From Antilocapra americana (lineage: Eukaryota; Chordata; Mammalia; Artiodactyla; Antilocapridae): 64,000 bases of DNA. The position numbers and the translations under genes were made by a program. Position 1 is the stretch's first letter; the number at the start of each line of letters is the position of its first letter. The notes beneath the pieces are model-generated. The model saw only the letters and a list, made by a program, of their open reading frames with translations. It made no database searches and was not told the DNA's origin. This document shows, piece after piece, positions 35,534 to 47,215 of the stretch. The stretch lies in assembly GCA_007570785.1 (NCBI GenBank), contig ML664161.1, positions 11,082,454 through 11,146,453 on the forward strand, in the 5' to 3' direction.

Positions 35534-35548
35534 CATTACTGTTATCTT
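35534..35548. repeat. Target-site duplication, right copy (full-length L1)
   Basis: This is an exact copy of the 15-bp sequence at 28839-28853, directly after the GGGG-type 5' end of the minus-strand L1. Some of the leading C could belong to the element, so the duplication is at least 14 bp. Confidence 0.9.
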
Positions 35549-36062
35549 AAAGTTTGATTATGTATCTTCAGCTGGTGAGTTGTCTCAAATAGAGATCCAT
35601 TTTGTAACCTAATATTGTGGAGTGATGGGGAAAATCCCTTTGTAAAAATTCTCCTCTACTATCTCCATAAACTTTACTTCACTGAGTTTCATCCAAGTGC
35701 AAAAATGAAAAATTATAACCTGCCAAGCATCAGTGGCAGAGTGAAATGAAAAAATTGTGAGTTAATAACGGTGATGCCTCAAAAAAATTTCCTGGCCAAT
35801 TTAATACTGCTTCATCCAAGGTCACTTCTCAGAGCTGATTATTTTTAGTAATTTGCAGATAAGACTATGCTACCTTGATCATAGTTAGTGAAGATCAAGG
35901 AAATGCTAGATAAGGTTTAATACTCAGGGTTATCTATCTTTCACAAATAAGATTCAAGTCATAATGCCACTTTATTTTCTTAATACCTGGCAGAAAATAA
36001 TTTCCAAAGAAAAAAAAGATGAAAGCCTCTGTTATCTTCTATTGGAAATATAGTAGTGTAGT
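35549..36062. other. Unique sequence, no gene seen
   Basis: I see no gene or repeat in this stretch. Confidence 0.5.
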
Positions 36063-36240
36063 GGTGTTAGTTGCTTAGTCGCATCTGACTCTTTGTGACC
36101 CCTTGGACCTCACCAAGCTTCTCTGTCCATGGGATTCTCCAGGCAAGAATACTGGAGTGAGTGAGTTGCCATTCCCTTTCCCAAGCCATCTTCCCAACCT
36201 GGGGATTGAACTCAGGTATCCTGTATTGCAGGCAGATTCT
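36063..36240 (-). mobile_element. Bov-tA SINE, minus strand, head-truncated
   Basis: It starts with the 3' tail 'gttgcttagtcgcatctgactctttgtgacc' and runs through the BovA body into 'ctgtattgcaggcagattct', where it stops before the tRNA A-box part. It is therefore truncated at its 5' end. Confidence 0.88.
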
Positions 36241-36554
36241 AATGTATATATTATATTGAGATGTAACGTAATGTAACACACTAGAGGTAAGTATAACAGA
36301 GGGACTCTGTTTATTAAGCCCTTAAATAACATTCACTTGGGAAAGAAATCCTTAGGGTATTTTCCTAGAATTTTAGTCTGATACTTAAAAAGTATTGTTG
36401 ATGGAATTTTGTACAGACACTAGTTACTACTTATAGCACATTTTTAAACTTCTAGAAAACTTCCATATTTACTTTTTCTTGCTCAGTTTGAAATTATATT
36501 GTAAATAGTTCTTTAAAAAATAATCTTATTTTTATACATAAATAATTCAAATAT

Positions 36555-36757
36555 GAAAGTGAAATGAATGTGTTAGTTGTTCAGTCATATGTTTGTGACC
36601 CGCATGTAGCCTGCTAGGCTCCTCTGTCTATGGAACTCTCCAGGCAAAAATAGAGGAGTGGGTAGCCATTTCCTTCTCCAGAGGAATCTTTCTGACCTAG
36701 GGATCAAATCTGTGTCTCCTGCAGTGGAGGCAGATTCTTTACTGTCTGAGCCATCCA
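36555..36757 (-). mobile_element. Bov-tA SINE, minus strand
   Basis: It carries the tail 'gaaagtgaaatgaatgtgttagttgttcagtc', the body 'gccatttccttctcc' and the tRNA-derived end 'cagattctttactgtctgagcca'. It is more diverged than most copies here. Confidence 0.88.
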
Positions 36758-36784
36758 TTATGGGTTGTTTTCATGTCTAAGAGA

Positions 36785-38780
36785 TCATAAGAGACACTGA
36801 TCTGTAGTTTTATTTTCTTATAATGTCCTTGCTTGGTTTTGGATCAAGATGATGTTTACCTTATTATGTGAGTTGAGAAATGTTCTCTCATCTTCCTGTT
36901 TTCTGAAAGAGTTTATATAGAATTGATATTTTTTTAACTTAAATATTTGGTGGAAGTTCCAGTGATGTTATCTTGGCTTGAAATTTTGTTTTGGAAAGGT
37001 TTTAAAATTGAGTTTAATTTCTATCTTTGATAAGGGTTATTTGGGTTATTTACTTCATGTTGAATCACATCTTTCAAAGAATTTTGTATTTCATTGTTAT
37101 TGAATTTATTGGCATTAAGTATTTCTTATATTCTTTCCTTAAACTTTTACTTTGTGTATAGTCTGAGCAGTATCCACTGTTTCATTCCTGATATTGATGA
37201 TATCTATCTGGAAGTTTATCAGTTTTACCCTGATATTATCCATTGGTCTCAAATCTTCTATTATGATCTTAATGTAGCTGTTTAAGCTTTCTTCTGAGTA
37301 GTGTTTGCATGTCATTTCTTTCCCTACATTTTTACTTTTAGTCTGTATGCCTTCATATTTAAAATAATTTTGTTTGTTCGATAGTGTATAGTTTTTTATA
37401 TGATCTCCGCCTTTTAGATTGTTCAAGTCATTTATAGTCTATGTTTTTGCTCCTATATGTTTAAATCAACTGTCTTGATACTTCTTTTCTTTTTCTATTT
37501 TTCTAATTTTTTACTTTCCCCCTTTTTTCTTTTAGATAAAGTGAATCTAATTTATGATTCCATTTTGTTTTTAGTATTATTCCCATCTGGGCCTTTTTGT
37601 TTTATTTGTTTACTGGTTACTCCAAAGCCTACAACATGATTTTTAACTTATCAGTTCACCATCAAAGACTGTTATGCCACTTCATGTAAAAATGTAAGAA
37701 TCTTATAACAGCATACTTCCATTTCCCCCTCCCTTCCTAGTTTTCTTACTTTTATAATTTTACCTCTCCATTTGTTATAAATTTTACAATGATGCACTTA
37801 TTTTTGCCTTAAAACAATTATCCTTTAAAGTGATTAAAATGAGAAATATTATACCCTATATTTACCATGTGTTTACCATTTTCATAACACTTTATCTCTG
37901 GTGCAAATTCCCATTTACATCATTTTACCTCTACTTTTGGAGAAGGAAATGGCAACCCACTCCAGTATTCTTGCTTGGAGAATCCCATGGACAGAGTAGC
38001 CTGGCAGGCTGCATATAGTCCATGGGATCACAAGAGTCGGACATGACTTAGCACCTAAACCACAACTACCACCATCACCACCTCTACTTTAAAAACTTTC
38101 ATATTCTTTCATGTTTCTTATGTGCTGGCAAAGAACTCTCTCTTTTTCTTGTTATTTTACTTCAGTGTTTTAAAGTATCTGCCATTGTCTTTTGTCTTTC
38201 AGATTCTTATGAGAAGTTGACTGTAATTCTCATCTTTGTTCTTTTGTACAGAATATGCCTTTCTTTCCTCTGTTGTTTTCACTAAGGCATGACCCACTGG
38301 AGTCTCTTTTAAATGTTTCAGATATTCTTTGATTGTCTCTTCATTCTAAATGGTAGAAGTCCTTCCCTCACTGTGAGCTCTGAGTAGTGTTATTCTACTG
38401 TTTTCCAGTGATTCTTTCCTTGGCCTCAAATGATATCTACTCACATAGGGCAGATCAATAGCTGCCTAACTCCTGGAACAGACCTCCATGCAGGTATTTA
38501 GAGCTTTCTCTATCTGTGCAGTCCTTGGTATTTTCTTCCCCAATTCAAGCTGCCATGACCTTTCCAACTTCTAGTCTCTATTTCCCCAACCTAGTGAGAC
38601 AGCCGAGGTCTCTTTGGCTTCTTCCAAACTACCTCTTAGAAACTGCCTCCAAACACAAACTAGGACAGCCATAAAGCTTATCTTTCTTGTTTCCCTTTTC
38701 CCAGAAGTCATAGTCCAGTGGTACTTGTCATTCAGTGTCTGAAAGCAGTGTTTTCATATGTTTATTCTAGTTTTCTTGTT
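36785..38780 (-). mobile_element. Decayed L1, minus strand, 5' half
   Basis: Minus-strand order runs from the ORF2 reverse-transcriptase side (36820-37000, 'ttggttttggatcaagatgatg') through the linker and endonuclease side (37090-37660). It then passes into ORF1-side sequence (38100-38300), for example 'cagattcttatgagaagttgactgtaattctcatctttgttc'. The part after about 38300 may be old 5' UTR. All frames are broken. A Bov-A SINE sits inside it at 37938-38079. Confidence 0.6.
37938..38079 (+). mobile_element. Bov-A SINE with 11-bp target-site duplication
   Basis: It begins exactly at the BovA body ('ggagaaggaaatggcaaccc'), has no tRNA-derived head, and ends with 'gtcggacatgacttagcacc' followed by an ACC-rich tail. 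acctctacttt is duplicated exactly at 37927-37937 and 38080-38090. Confidence 0.93.
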
Positions 38781-40699
38781 GTTTAAGGTAATAATGTAAA
38801 TCTCACTCTGTTACTTCATTGCAGTGGAAGCCTACAATTTCTTTGAACAAAGATGTGTGGTGCCAGAATATAAACTTGAATTCCAGTGATAGTCTGATAT
38901 CTTATATACCTCCATCTGTTTCTAGATTATTCATTCTGTTACAAGCATCTACCTGCTTCTTTATCTCCTTATTTACTTATGGGTGTCCGATTCTACACAA
39001 TTAATTATTTTATTTTTAATAAGCATGTTTCTAATTTCATATAAATTTTAATATTCCTTAGGATATTTTTTAATATTGGGAAGGTCAGCTGTAGGGGTGG
39101 GATGAGAGAGGTGTTTCATATTGTCATACTGTTTTCTATGGGCTCTTGGTTTTTATTGAATAAAATTTGCTTTAGAGATCCTCTTGTCATCTTGTGTCTG
39201 CTAAGTTTACTCTCTGCTATGTTGAACCAGATGTGAAACTTAGCTTTGTGTACAAAATCCACTCACAAAAGGTATATGAGATTTCCTTTCATTAAATATG
39301 TGAGTTTGTAGGGACAGCATCGCAATGTAGAATACAAAGAGTTTCACATAAAACAGGAGACATCCCTGTTTTTAAAAGTCCTTTTATTACTCCAGTATCT
39401 ATTTGTATTTTACCACTTTCTTCAGCCTTATGCCTACCTAGTTGTCTTGCTGAAGTCTTTCTTTTCTCTTCTCTCCACCCACTCACCTTTGAAATTTTGA
39501 TTATAAATAGTGCAAAGGTTAGCTATCATTTTGTCTGTATTGGAGCGTATTGTACTAGAACCTCTGGTCCTGTTTTCATCCTGAGACCTCAATAATTTGT
39601 TTTCTGCTGTCAATTATTAAGATAATGAATTTTTCACACCACTACATTTATAAAATAATGATCTATATTTTTGAGTTTTATATTTCTATTATAACTTTCA
39701 AAATTGAAGGTATATATTATTTCTGGATTTGATGGCTGTGGAGGTACTGCAGATGCTACTGTCTTAATCATAATCTTGAGCAAGATAATGATAATTACCA
39801 GTATATAAGTTTCATAAGAGAAAGATAGTCATGTGAAGAGCCATATGTAAAATATCTGCAGTATATTATCAACTGTAATATAAATTTCCCAATTCAATAT
39901 GAAATTTAATATGGAATGCATATATTCATTTATGCCCATGGATTTAATTGAGCTTATCTATGTTCTTAGTTGTTTGGCTATTAATATAATTGATTTGTTA
40001 TTAGTTACTAGATAATATTTTTAGTGAAATTAAAATGAGTTGTACATATGAATAGATCAAATTCTCTATATATCATTAATGCTACTTCAAGTTTGGTGCT
40101 CTAGTCTTCATAACATAACATATTTTCTTTCATGTTACTGCTTATTGTTTCTTCAAAATTGCTTAAATGCCTTTTTTTGATCATGTGTGTGTTTTGTTAT
40201 CAACTGGTCAAAAGAATAGAGTCAGCTTGGAAAATAATGGTACTGCTTTTTACTTAGTAATATTACTTTTTTATTAATGTGTACTCCCAAAAGATTTATA
40301 TGTCATCATTTATAAATTACTACACTATGTAAAATGAAACTAGTGTCCCTAGTGCTTCGAAACTAGTGCCTCCAAGGGTATTAATATTTAGTTGTGGCCA
40401 TTGAATATTCACCTCTGATATTGCTTATAAAGTATATTTACAAATCAGTTATTATAAATAGATTTCAGAAATAAAGCAATGTCTCTAAGGGAGCAATGAG
40501 AATGATGCATTATTAATCAGGAGGCCATCATGAGGTGAGTTTGGAATAAGTGTAAAGGAAAAGAACATTTCAGAAGAGTTCTATCAGGTAGGAAGAAAGA
40601 AATATTCTAAGGCATAGAAGATGATATGAACACAGTAAAATCAAAGGGTGGTCCTTTTCTGTTGGGTTCATGCCATTCTTATTTTATAACATGTAACTT
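38781..40699. other. AT-rich unique sequence, no gene seen
   Basis: No gene or clear repeat is recognised. Short open frames (for example 39292-39486 on the minus strand) have no recognisable domain. Confidence 0.5.
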
Positions 40700-40860
40700 A
40701 AAAATGTAGGCTTGGAGTCAAACATTGCTTCAAATTCTGTTCAGTCATATACTGGTTATGTGATCTTAAGCAATCTTAGTTTTTCTTATTTTAAAAATGG
40801 GAATAAAATTAATCTATCTTGAAGATAAAATAAAATGTTGCATCTTAAATCTTTTACACA
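40700..40860 (+). mobile_element. MIR SINE, diverged
   Basis: 'ggcttggagtcaaacattgcttcaaattctg', 'ggttatgtgatcttaagcaat' and 'ttattttaaaaatgggaataa' follow the MIR order on the plus strand. Confidence 0.65.
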
Positions 40861-42328
40861 GTTAGGCAAGTAGTAACTACAAAGTTAATTACATTACAAT
40901 TCTTCAAAAGTGTTTGCACTATAATCAATAAGTGGCATATTTTATAATGCTTATTTGTCACTATGGTAGGCTATAATCCTTTGAAGGGGCAGTTTTTATA
41001 TCAGATACTTTATTGATAAATATTACAGGTTTGCCGTCAATATTTACAGGACGAATAATTAGCCAAAGTAGAGAAACATTTTGGAGAAGAAATTTGTGAG
41101 AATCCAAGAAATGACAGTTGAAGGAAAACCATAAATGCTATAGAGAAAAGTTTAAATTGAACAGAATAGTATTTACTGATGAAATTTTGTTTGGGAAACC
41201 AATGGGTAAGCGGTTTAATGTTGTTTGAGACTGGTTTGAAGCTGCCTTAGTATGATGTCTGGAAAGAGGAAAGAACTCTTTTTACTTAAGTGCTAAAACT
41301 AGTTTTAGTTTTAGAACTTAAGTTCAGTGGGTTAAAGAGAAAAGAGTTAAGAAGAAAGAAATTTGGAGTAGGAGAAGAGAGCAAAAGAAGTAGCTTAAAA
41401 TGTGATTAGAGATAAGAATAACAGGTTGAGCCATGTACCTCTTTTGCTACCATTATGCCATAGAATGTTTATTACTGATTTTCATACTTATCTACATTGG
41501 CAAACAAAACTACATTTTAGTGGTCATACTTTCTTTACTGTCTCCATTTGTTTTCTCTTACTGGAACTATAAATGTTATAGTGCTGGAACAAGTGCCTCT
41601 AAAATATTGACATTGATTCTTGTCAGTACTCTGATAGCAACCTTATTTTTGCTTCTATAATGGTATTTAGAAATTATATTTTAAATATAGTCTGTAGTCA
41701 GATATCATCTGATATCTGATAGTCAGTTATGCATCTACCCCTTTTAACCCACTACTATATATATGAAAGGAAATACTACCTTTCTAGAGATGCTATTCTT
41801 TCCCTCCCTGGAAAGAAAGGAAATTAACAGTTCGACATCAGTACCCAGTAGCTCACCTTCTGTTTGCAGACACTTTAGTCCTACCTGATAATTCTATTTT
41901 ATTAACCAAGAGTTGTTTTTCCTTTGGATTAATTTGAAAGGCTTCCTATGAAAGTGTTCCCTGAATAAAGATGATAAAAATTGACTGCTATACTGTTTTC
42001 TAATAAAAGTGGCTTATTTTTTGTATTATTTTGCTTAAAATCAGAAGTATATATAATTTGTAACAACCTCTATGATATACAGTTCTGTTTTTGATGAATT
42101 TCTATAAATTTTTCACTCTATGAAAGTTAAGAGAAAATTATATAGGTATGTTTTAGAGGTTAATGGGAACAAAAGTCAAGCTTGTCATTTCTATAATGTT
42201 TTTATACATCCAAAGAATAGCAATTTCACTATGAAATTTGAGAAAAAAATCAAGAAATGAATTAATTTGAAAGCCTAATGTTTAATAATATGATTACAAC
42301 TTTCAAATTATTTCTTAGGTTATTAAGA
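40861..42328. other. AT-rich unique sequence, no gene seen
   Basis: The only open frame of note is 41433-41660 (ATG start, 75 codons). It is very hydrophobic but has no recognisable family and no supporting context. I see no repeats. Confidence 0.45.
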
Positions 42329-42346
42329 AATAAATGCAATTTGAAA

Positions 42347-43138
42347 CTACAATGAGGTACCACCTCACACCAGTCAAAATGAACATCACTAGAATCTACA
42401 AGTAACAAATGCTGGAAAGGGTGTGGAGAAAAGGGAGCTCTTTACACTGTTAGTGGGAATGTAAATTCATACAGCACTATGGAGTTTCCTTACAAAACTT
42501 AAAATAGAGTTGCCATATCATCCAGCATTCCCACCCCTGGGCATACATCCAGACAAAACTCTAATTCAAAAAGATACATGTGCCCCAATGTTAAATGCAG
42601 CGCTATTTACAATAGCCAAGACATGGCAGCAACCTAAATGTTCATCAACAGATGAATGGATAAAGAAGGTGTGATAATGGATATACAACAGAATACTACT
42701 CAGTCATAAAAAAGAATGAATTAATGCCACTAACCACAATATGGGTAGATCTAGAGATTATCATACTAAGTGAAGTAGGTCATATAGAGAAAAACAAATA
42801 TCATAGGATATAACATTTATGTGAAATCTAAAGTAAGACACAGATGAATTTATTTATAAAATGGAGACAGACTCACAGACATAGAAAAAAGAGTTATGGT
42901 TACCAAAGGGAAAAGAAGTAGGGAGGAGAGCTAAATGAGGAACTTTGGATTACCAGACACAAACTATCATAAATAAACGACAACATTCTGCTGTATGGCA
43001 CAGGGAACTGTGTTCAATATGCTATAATAAACCATAATGGTAAGAATATGAAAAAGAAAGCTGAATATAAAACAGAATCACCTTGCTATATAGAGAAAGT
43101 AACACAACATTGGAAATCAACTATACTTCAATTAAAAA
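42347..43138 (+). mobile_element. L1 3' end, plus strand, 5'-truncated
   Basis: The start 'ctacaatgaggtaccacctcacaccagtc' lies in the C-terminal coding part of ORF2, and the element runs through the stop region into a 3' UTR ending 'caactatacttcaattaaaaaaa'. Approximate flanking duplications aataaatgcaatttgaaa (42329-42346) and aataaatgaattttgaaa (43139-43156) agree at 15 of 18 positions, though both are A-rich. The frame is broken. The 3' UTR differs from that of the young copy at 28.9 kb, so it belongs to an older artiodactyl L1 subfamily. Confidence 0.85.
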
Positions 43139-43156
43139 AATAAATGAATTTTGAAA

Positions 43157-43742
43157 GTTCCTTTGTATAGTTACATTGAAAATTAATTTTTAAATGGATG
43201 TCATATTCCCAAAGTTAAATACGTATGCTTTCACTGTATATTGGATATGAAATTTTTTTTTCAATCTGAATTTTAATTGATTTTCTACATTATTATTAGA
43301 GAAAATTAACAAACTTTCATATTCTGATTAAGACTTGGATATGTAGAATTTTTTTGTGGAGAATATTACTGTTTACATATCATCTCCTGATTATTAAATG
43401 TAACATGAGGGAACTGCTTTTCTGTGCCAGTGAAATATTGCCAAAAGAAAGCATTATGAAGTTCATTTTTAATTGTAGTACTTCTAGAACAATTATCCTT
43501 TTCATAATCTGAGAATAGTATTTGCTTATTATATTTAATTGAAAATAGCATTGATGCATATATTAGGGTGTTTTCCTATTATGATAATATAACATAGCAA
43601 GTATTTTTGATTTTACTCTGGATATTATATTCTTTTTTTCTTAATCAGCTTAAAAAATATATCTGAAGAAAATCCAGATGAGATATTTAGATAATGAATA
43701 GCTGATGCTTATTTTGGATTAGTTTTGAGAAATTTAAAATTC
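43157..43742. other. AT-rich unique sequence, no gene seen
   Basis: Nothing recognisable. The minus-strand frame 43551-43366 has no domain. Confidence 0.5.
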
Positions 43743-43920
43743 TAGCCAGCCCAGGATTGATGCTCGGGGCTGGTGCACCGAGATGTCCCAGGGGGAGGGA
43801 ATCAGGAGGGAGGAGGGAGGGGGGTTCTGGAGGGGGAGCATATGTAAACCCATGGCGATTTCATGTCATTGTATGGCAAAACCAATTAATAAATAAATAA
43901 AACCATATGATTTCCTTAAA
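43743..43920 (+). mobile_element. Young-type L1 3' UTR fragment, plus strand
   Basis: 'gccagcccaggattgatgctcgg', the G-rich tract (43790-43837) and 'agcatatgtaaacccatgg' match the 3' UTR of the full-length L1 at 28854-29159 in the opposite orientation. It ends in (aaat)n and A-rich sequence. A 7-bp aaaattc at 43736-43742 and 43921-43927 may be the target-site duplication, but it is short. The internal 'ccatatgatttcc' near the tail is not part of the L1 sequence seen elsewhere in the window. Confidence 0.82.
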
Positions 43921-44289
43921 AAAATTCAAGCTGAAATTTTAAGTTTTTTTTTAATTGAAAACATTTGGTTTAGTTATAAGACCTAATTGGTACAAAGTGA
44001 CATGGCACCAAACTAAATGTATACCTTGTGATTTCTCTTTAACTGATGGTACGATGGATTATTAGTCTATTAACTTGCTCATGTCCTTCAATAAGTTTCT
44101 TTCAGTATTTCCTAGTATGTTTCTGTCATGTAACTGACTTTCTCCTGAAACCAGAATGTCACTAAAAAAATTACTCAAACTCAAATGCCTTAGAGCCCAT
44201 GTAGGCAAAAATAGATAAATGAAGTATAAAGATGATCTCTAGTAACTAACAAAAGGCCTTTATTCTGGTGAGAAAGTTGTTTTTTTTTG

Positions 44290-44384
44290 TTCAGTTGCTC
44301 AGTTGTGTCTGACTCTGCAACCACATAGACTACAGCATGCCAGGCTTCCCTGTCCTTCACTATCTTCCCAGAGCTTACTCAGTT
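44290..44384 (-). mobile_element. BovB 3' terminus fragment
   Basis: 'gttcagttgctcagttgtgtctgactctg' and 'cagcatgccaggcttccctgtccttcac' are the extreme 3' end of BovB in reverse orientation. The insertion is only about 95 bp, a strong 5' truncation. Confidence 0.85.
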
Positions 44385-44514
44385 AAGTAGGGAATGTGAT
44401 TCTAAAAACCTGGAGAGTATATGCTCTGTTAACCAAGTTCAACCAATTTTCACTATTGAGTATGATGGCCCAGACTTGCAGATCTTCCAGTTGTATAGAG
44501 AAGCTAAAAATGTA

Positions 44515-44518
<4 letters not shown>

Positions 44519-44549
<31 letters not shown>
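44519..44549 (+). repeat. (TG)n microsatellite
   Basis: About 15 uninterrupted TG units. It is the longest perfect dinucleotide repeat in the window. Confidence 0.95.
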
Positions 44550-44552
<3 letters not shown>

Positions 44553-45196
44553 TTCCTGATTTTTGAAGTTTGGCAAGTAACTTTTAAAAACCACTGTATG
44601 GACCAACACTTTTTGGACCAACTACTGATGAATTGCTTTAGATTCTCTCATTTAAAGTTTTATGTTTAAAAATAAGACTTTGCTAGTAATATTTTAGATA
44701 TAGTTTATTTTGTACAAAGTGATTTTAAAAGCATTTTTGATTTCCAACTTTTAAAACCCATCTAAGTATAAACCAGACCCCAGGTTGACAGTTTGCATGA
44801 CAAAAGCTGTTTAGAGACCATCTCTCCATCTCCCTTTAACGTCTCTGAGTCAATCTCCTTTCCTGTGTTTTCCACTTGGTGTGTTGTACTGTCCCTATTC
44901 CCTCAAACCAGTTAATTAACAAGTTAGTTAAAATCCTCCCTAAAAGCTTTTGTCTCTATTCACTTGACATCCATCTCCACAGCCATCTCAAGTATTTTGT
45001 TGAGTCCACCATTATCTTTTATCTCATTCATGACACTGTTTTCTAACTGGTCTCTGTTCTTTTAGTCTTTCAAATGCATTCCTCACTTGAGAGAAAGGAA
45101 TGACCTTACCATAAGGTAAATCACAGCCCTGCTTTAGATCTTTCAAGGAGTCTCCATTAACCTGAGAATAAAATCTAATCATCTTAACATGACCCA
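44550..45196. other. Unique sequence, no gene seen
   Basis: No gene or repeat is recognised. Confidence 0.5.
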
Positions 45197-45208
45197 TAAG
45201 GCCCTTTG

Positions 45209-45436
45209 GGCTTCCAAAGTGGTGCTAGTGGTAAACAAGCTGCTTGCCAATGCAGGAGACATAAGAGATGCTGGTTTGATCTCTGGGTTGGGAAGATCCC
45301 CTGGAGAAGGAAATGGCAACCCTCTCTAGTATTCTTGCCTGGAAAATCCCATGGACAGAAGAGACTGGGCTGCAGTCCACAAGGTGGCGAAGAGTCAGAC
45401 ATGACTGAGAGACTAGCACTTTCTTTTCACTTTCAC
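45209..45436 (+). mobile_element. Bov-tA SINE
   Basis: The head is 'ggcttccaaagtggtgctagtgg' with a small insertion 'ataagagatgctgg' around the B-box side, then the BovA body and the tail 'gtcagacatgactgagagactagc'. taaggcccttt (45197-45207) and taaagcctttt (45437-45447) are a possible target-site duplication, 9 of 11 identical. Confidence 0.9.
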
Positions 45437-45447
45437 TAAAGCCTTTT

Positions 45448-46419
45448 ATTTTCTGGTCTTTGGTTACAGGTCTAACTTTATCTTTTGCCATTCCTCTTTA
45501 TATTTCATGCTGTTGTCAGCTTGAACTCTTTCAATATTTTTATTTTTTCTTGTTTATGGGCCTTTATAAATGCGGTCCTCCCTCCCAGACCTCTTCCCTT
45601 TCTCTATTTTGCAGCAGTTTGCTATGTGAAGGAGAGGTTGGGTAAACCATAGGAAAGTTTAGATCTATTCTGACTGCACTGAGTATATGGTTGTCCCAGT
45701 TGCCTTTTCAAAGACTAGAAGCCTGGTCAACTTTTTAAGAAACAGAATTAACAGCCCTGACATGATAAGTCTCTCTGTATTCTTTTCTTTTTTTCCCTCA
45801 AGATAAAGGCTCAGTGATTTGAACTATCTAGAGTATGAAAAGCTCTGACATGACAAATGCATGTCATAATTTACATGAATCAGCAAATTCTCTCTCTGTG
45901 TGTCTGTTTGTGTCTGTCTGTCTCTGTGTCTCTTTCTCACACATAGTCACACACCCCAACCATGAAATAAGCATATCAAGCCAAATATATTAAATGAAAG
46001 TTTTATTAGAAGCAGAAATCCCGACTCAAACCAACACTTGGAGAGTATGCTCAGTATACAGATTTTCTTAAACAAGGGAATAACATTTTCAAAGAAAGTA
46101 GTTTTTTTGTAAGACTTTGAAACGTAAGATCATTCTAAAGTTTCACCATTTAGATTGAGGGTAGCCCTTGGCAAAGTTGTTGAAATGAGTGAATGACGAG
46201 TAAAAAGTGATTTTGTGTGTGTATGGTATGGTGGTGTTTTGGTGCTTCCTATCTGTCTTTCATTGCTCTTCTCTTTTATTCTTGTTTTAAATATCCCTTT
46301 CAAAGAAATGCCACATACAGTGTCATTCTACATGTCCCATGGCACAATGGAATCATTATCTTATGTCTCTTCTACTTTGTCTTGGTATTAATAGAGTTAG
46401 TCGTTGAGTGGACTGTTTT
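45448..46419. other. Unique sequence, no gene seen
   Basis: An imperfect TC/TG-rich stretch lies at 45889-45943. No gene is recognised. The 68-codon frame at 46217-46423 lacks a recognisable domain. Confidence 0.5.
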
Positions 46420-47000
46420 GTAGTCATATAACAACAACCAGAAACTTAAAGATGACTAACTGAAACCAAGGGTAATCATCAGTTAAATTCATCACACCTG
46501 TAATTACAGCTTACACCTGTAACCTGCCTTCAGTGATCAAGCTCACTTTAATCCTTGCTACAAAACTGTTGCATGTCCTTGAAGCTTCACAGAGCCTGAA
46601 CAATACATTGTACCTGAGTTACTTTCTGGGAACTTGGAGTCAGCTGTATCTAATTGGAGGTAAAACTGGTTAGGACCACCAGTCCTCAAACTGGGCATGC
46701 ACCAGTGTCTGCTCGGTGAACTTTTGACATCAGAGGGCTGAGAACTCCACAGTAACAATAATTAACTCACCTTTTTCTTATCTCTAATCACTTTTACTTT
46801 TGTTCCCCATGCCTCAGCTCCATCCCATAAATATCTAGGGTCCATTATTGTCAGGGACGGGGATTAAAGATTTGTTTTCTCATCTCCTCACTTCGCTGCT
46901 TTGTGAATAAACATGTTCTTTGCTGCAACAGTGTCTTGCAACAGTGGCTTGCTGCTTGTCAGATAAATGGACCTGATTCGGTTATGTAACCTTGTTAGAT
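46420..47000 (+). mobile_element. Probable solo LTR, family not identified
   Basis: The stretch has LTR-like architecture: a GC-balanced U3-like part, a TATA-like 'cccataaatatctagg' at 46827, and a polyadenylation-type 'gtgaataaacatgttctttgctgcaac' at 46903. A short terminal part with tandem 'cttgcaacagtg' wording follows. No gag-pol-like frame flanks it. Boundaries are approximate, and I could not identify a clear TG...CA pair or target duplication. It could alternatively be a unique stretch with chance signals. Confidence 0.5.
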
Positions 47001-47084
47001 GATCTCATTTGTTTTATTAAAAATGCTTAAACAATGACAGAACCAGTGGAATAAACATAGAATATCCTATGAGGAAAATTAAAA

Positions 47085-47215
47085 AAAAATCTTTTTTAAA
47101 ATTAAAAAAAAATAATTGGAGGGTAGTTGCTTTACAATGTTGTATTGGTTTCTGTTGGTTTCGGCCATACAACAATGTGAATCAGTTATAACTATATTTA
47201 TATATATGTATATAT
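47085..47215 (-). mobile_element. L1 3' UTR fragment, minus strand
   Basis: 'attggagggtagttgctttacaatgttgtattggtttctg' and 'gaatcagttataactatatttatatatatg' match the reverse complement of an artiodactyl L1 3' end, with A/T-rich sequence at the left. Confidence 0.7.

Noticed and set aside
41433..41660. 75-codon hydrophobic ORF with ATG start
   Set aside because: T-rich DNA yields hydrophobic frames by chance (Phe, Leu, Ile codons). No family resemblance, conserved context or splice structure supports it.
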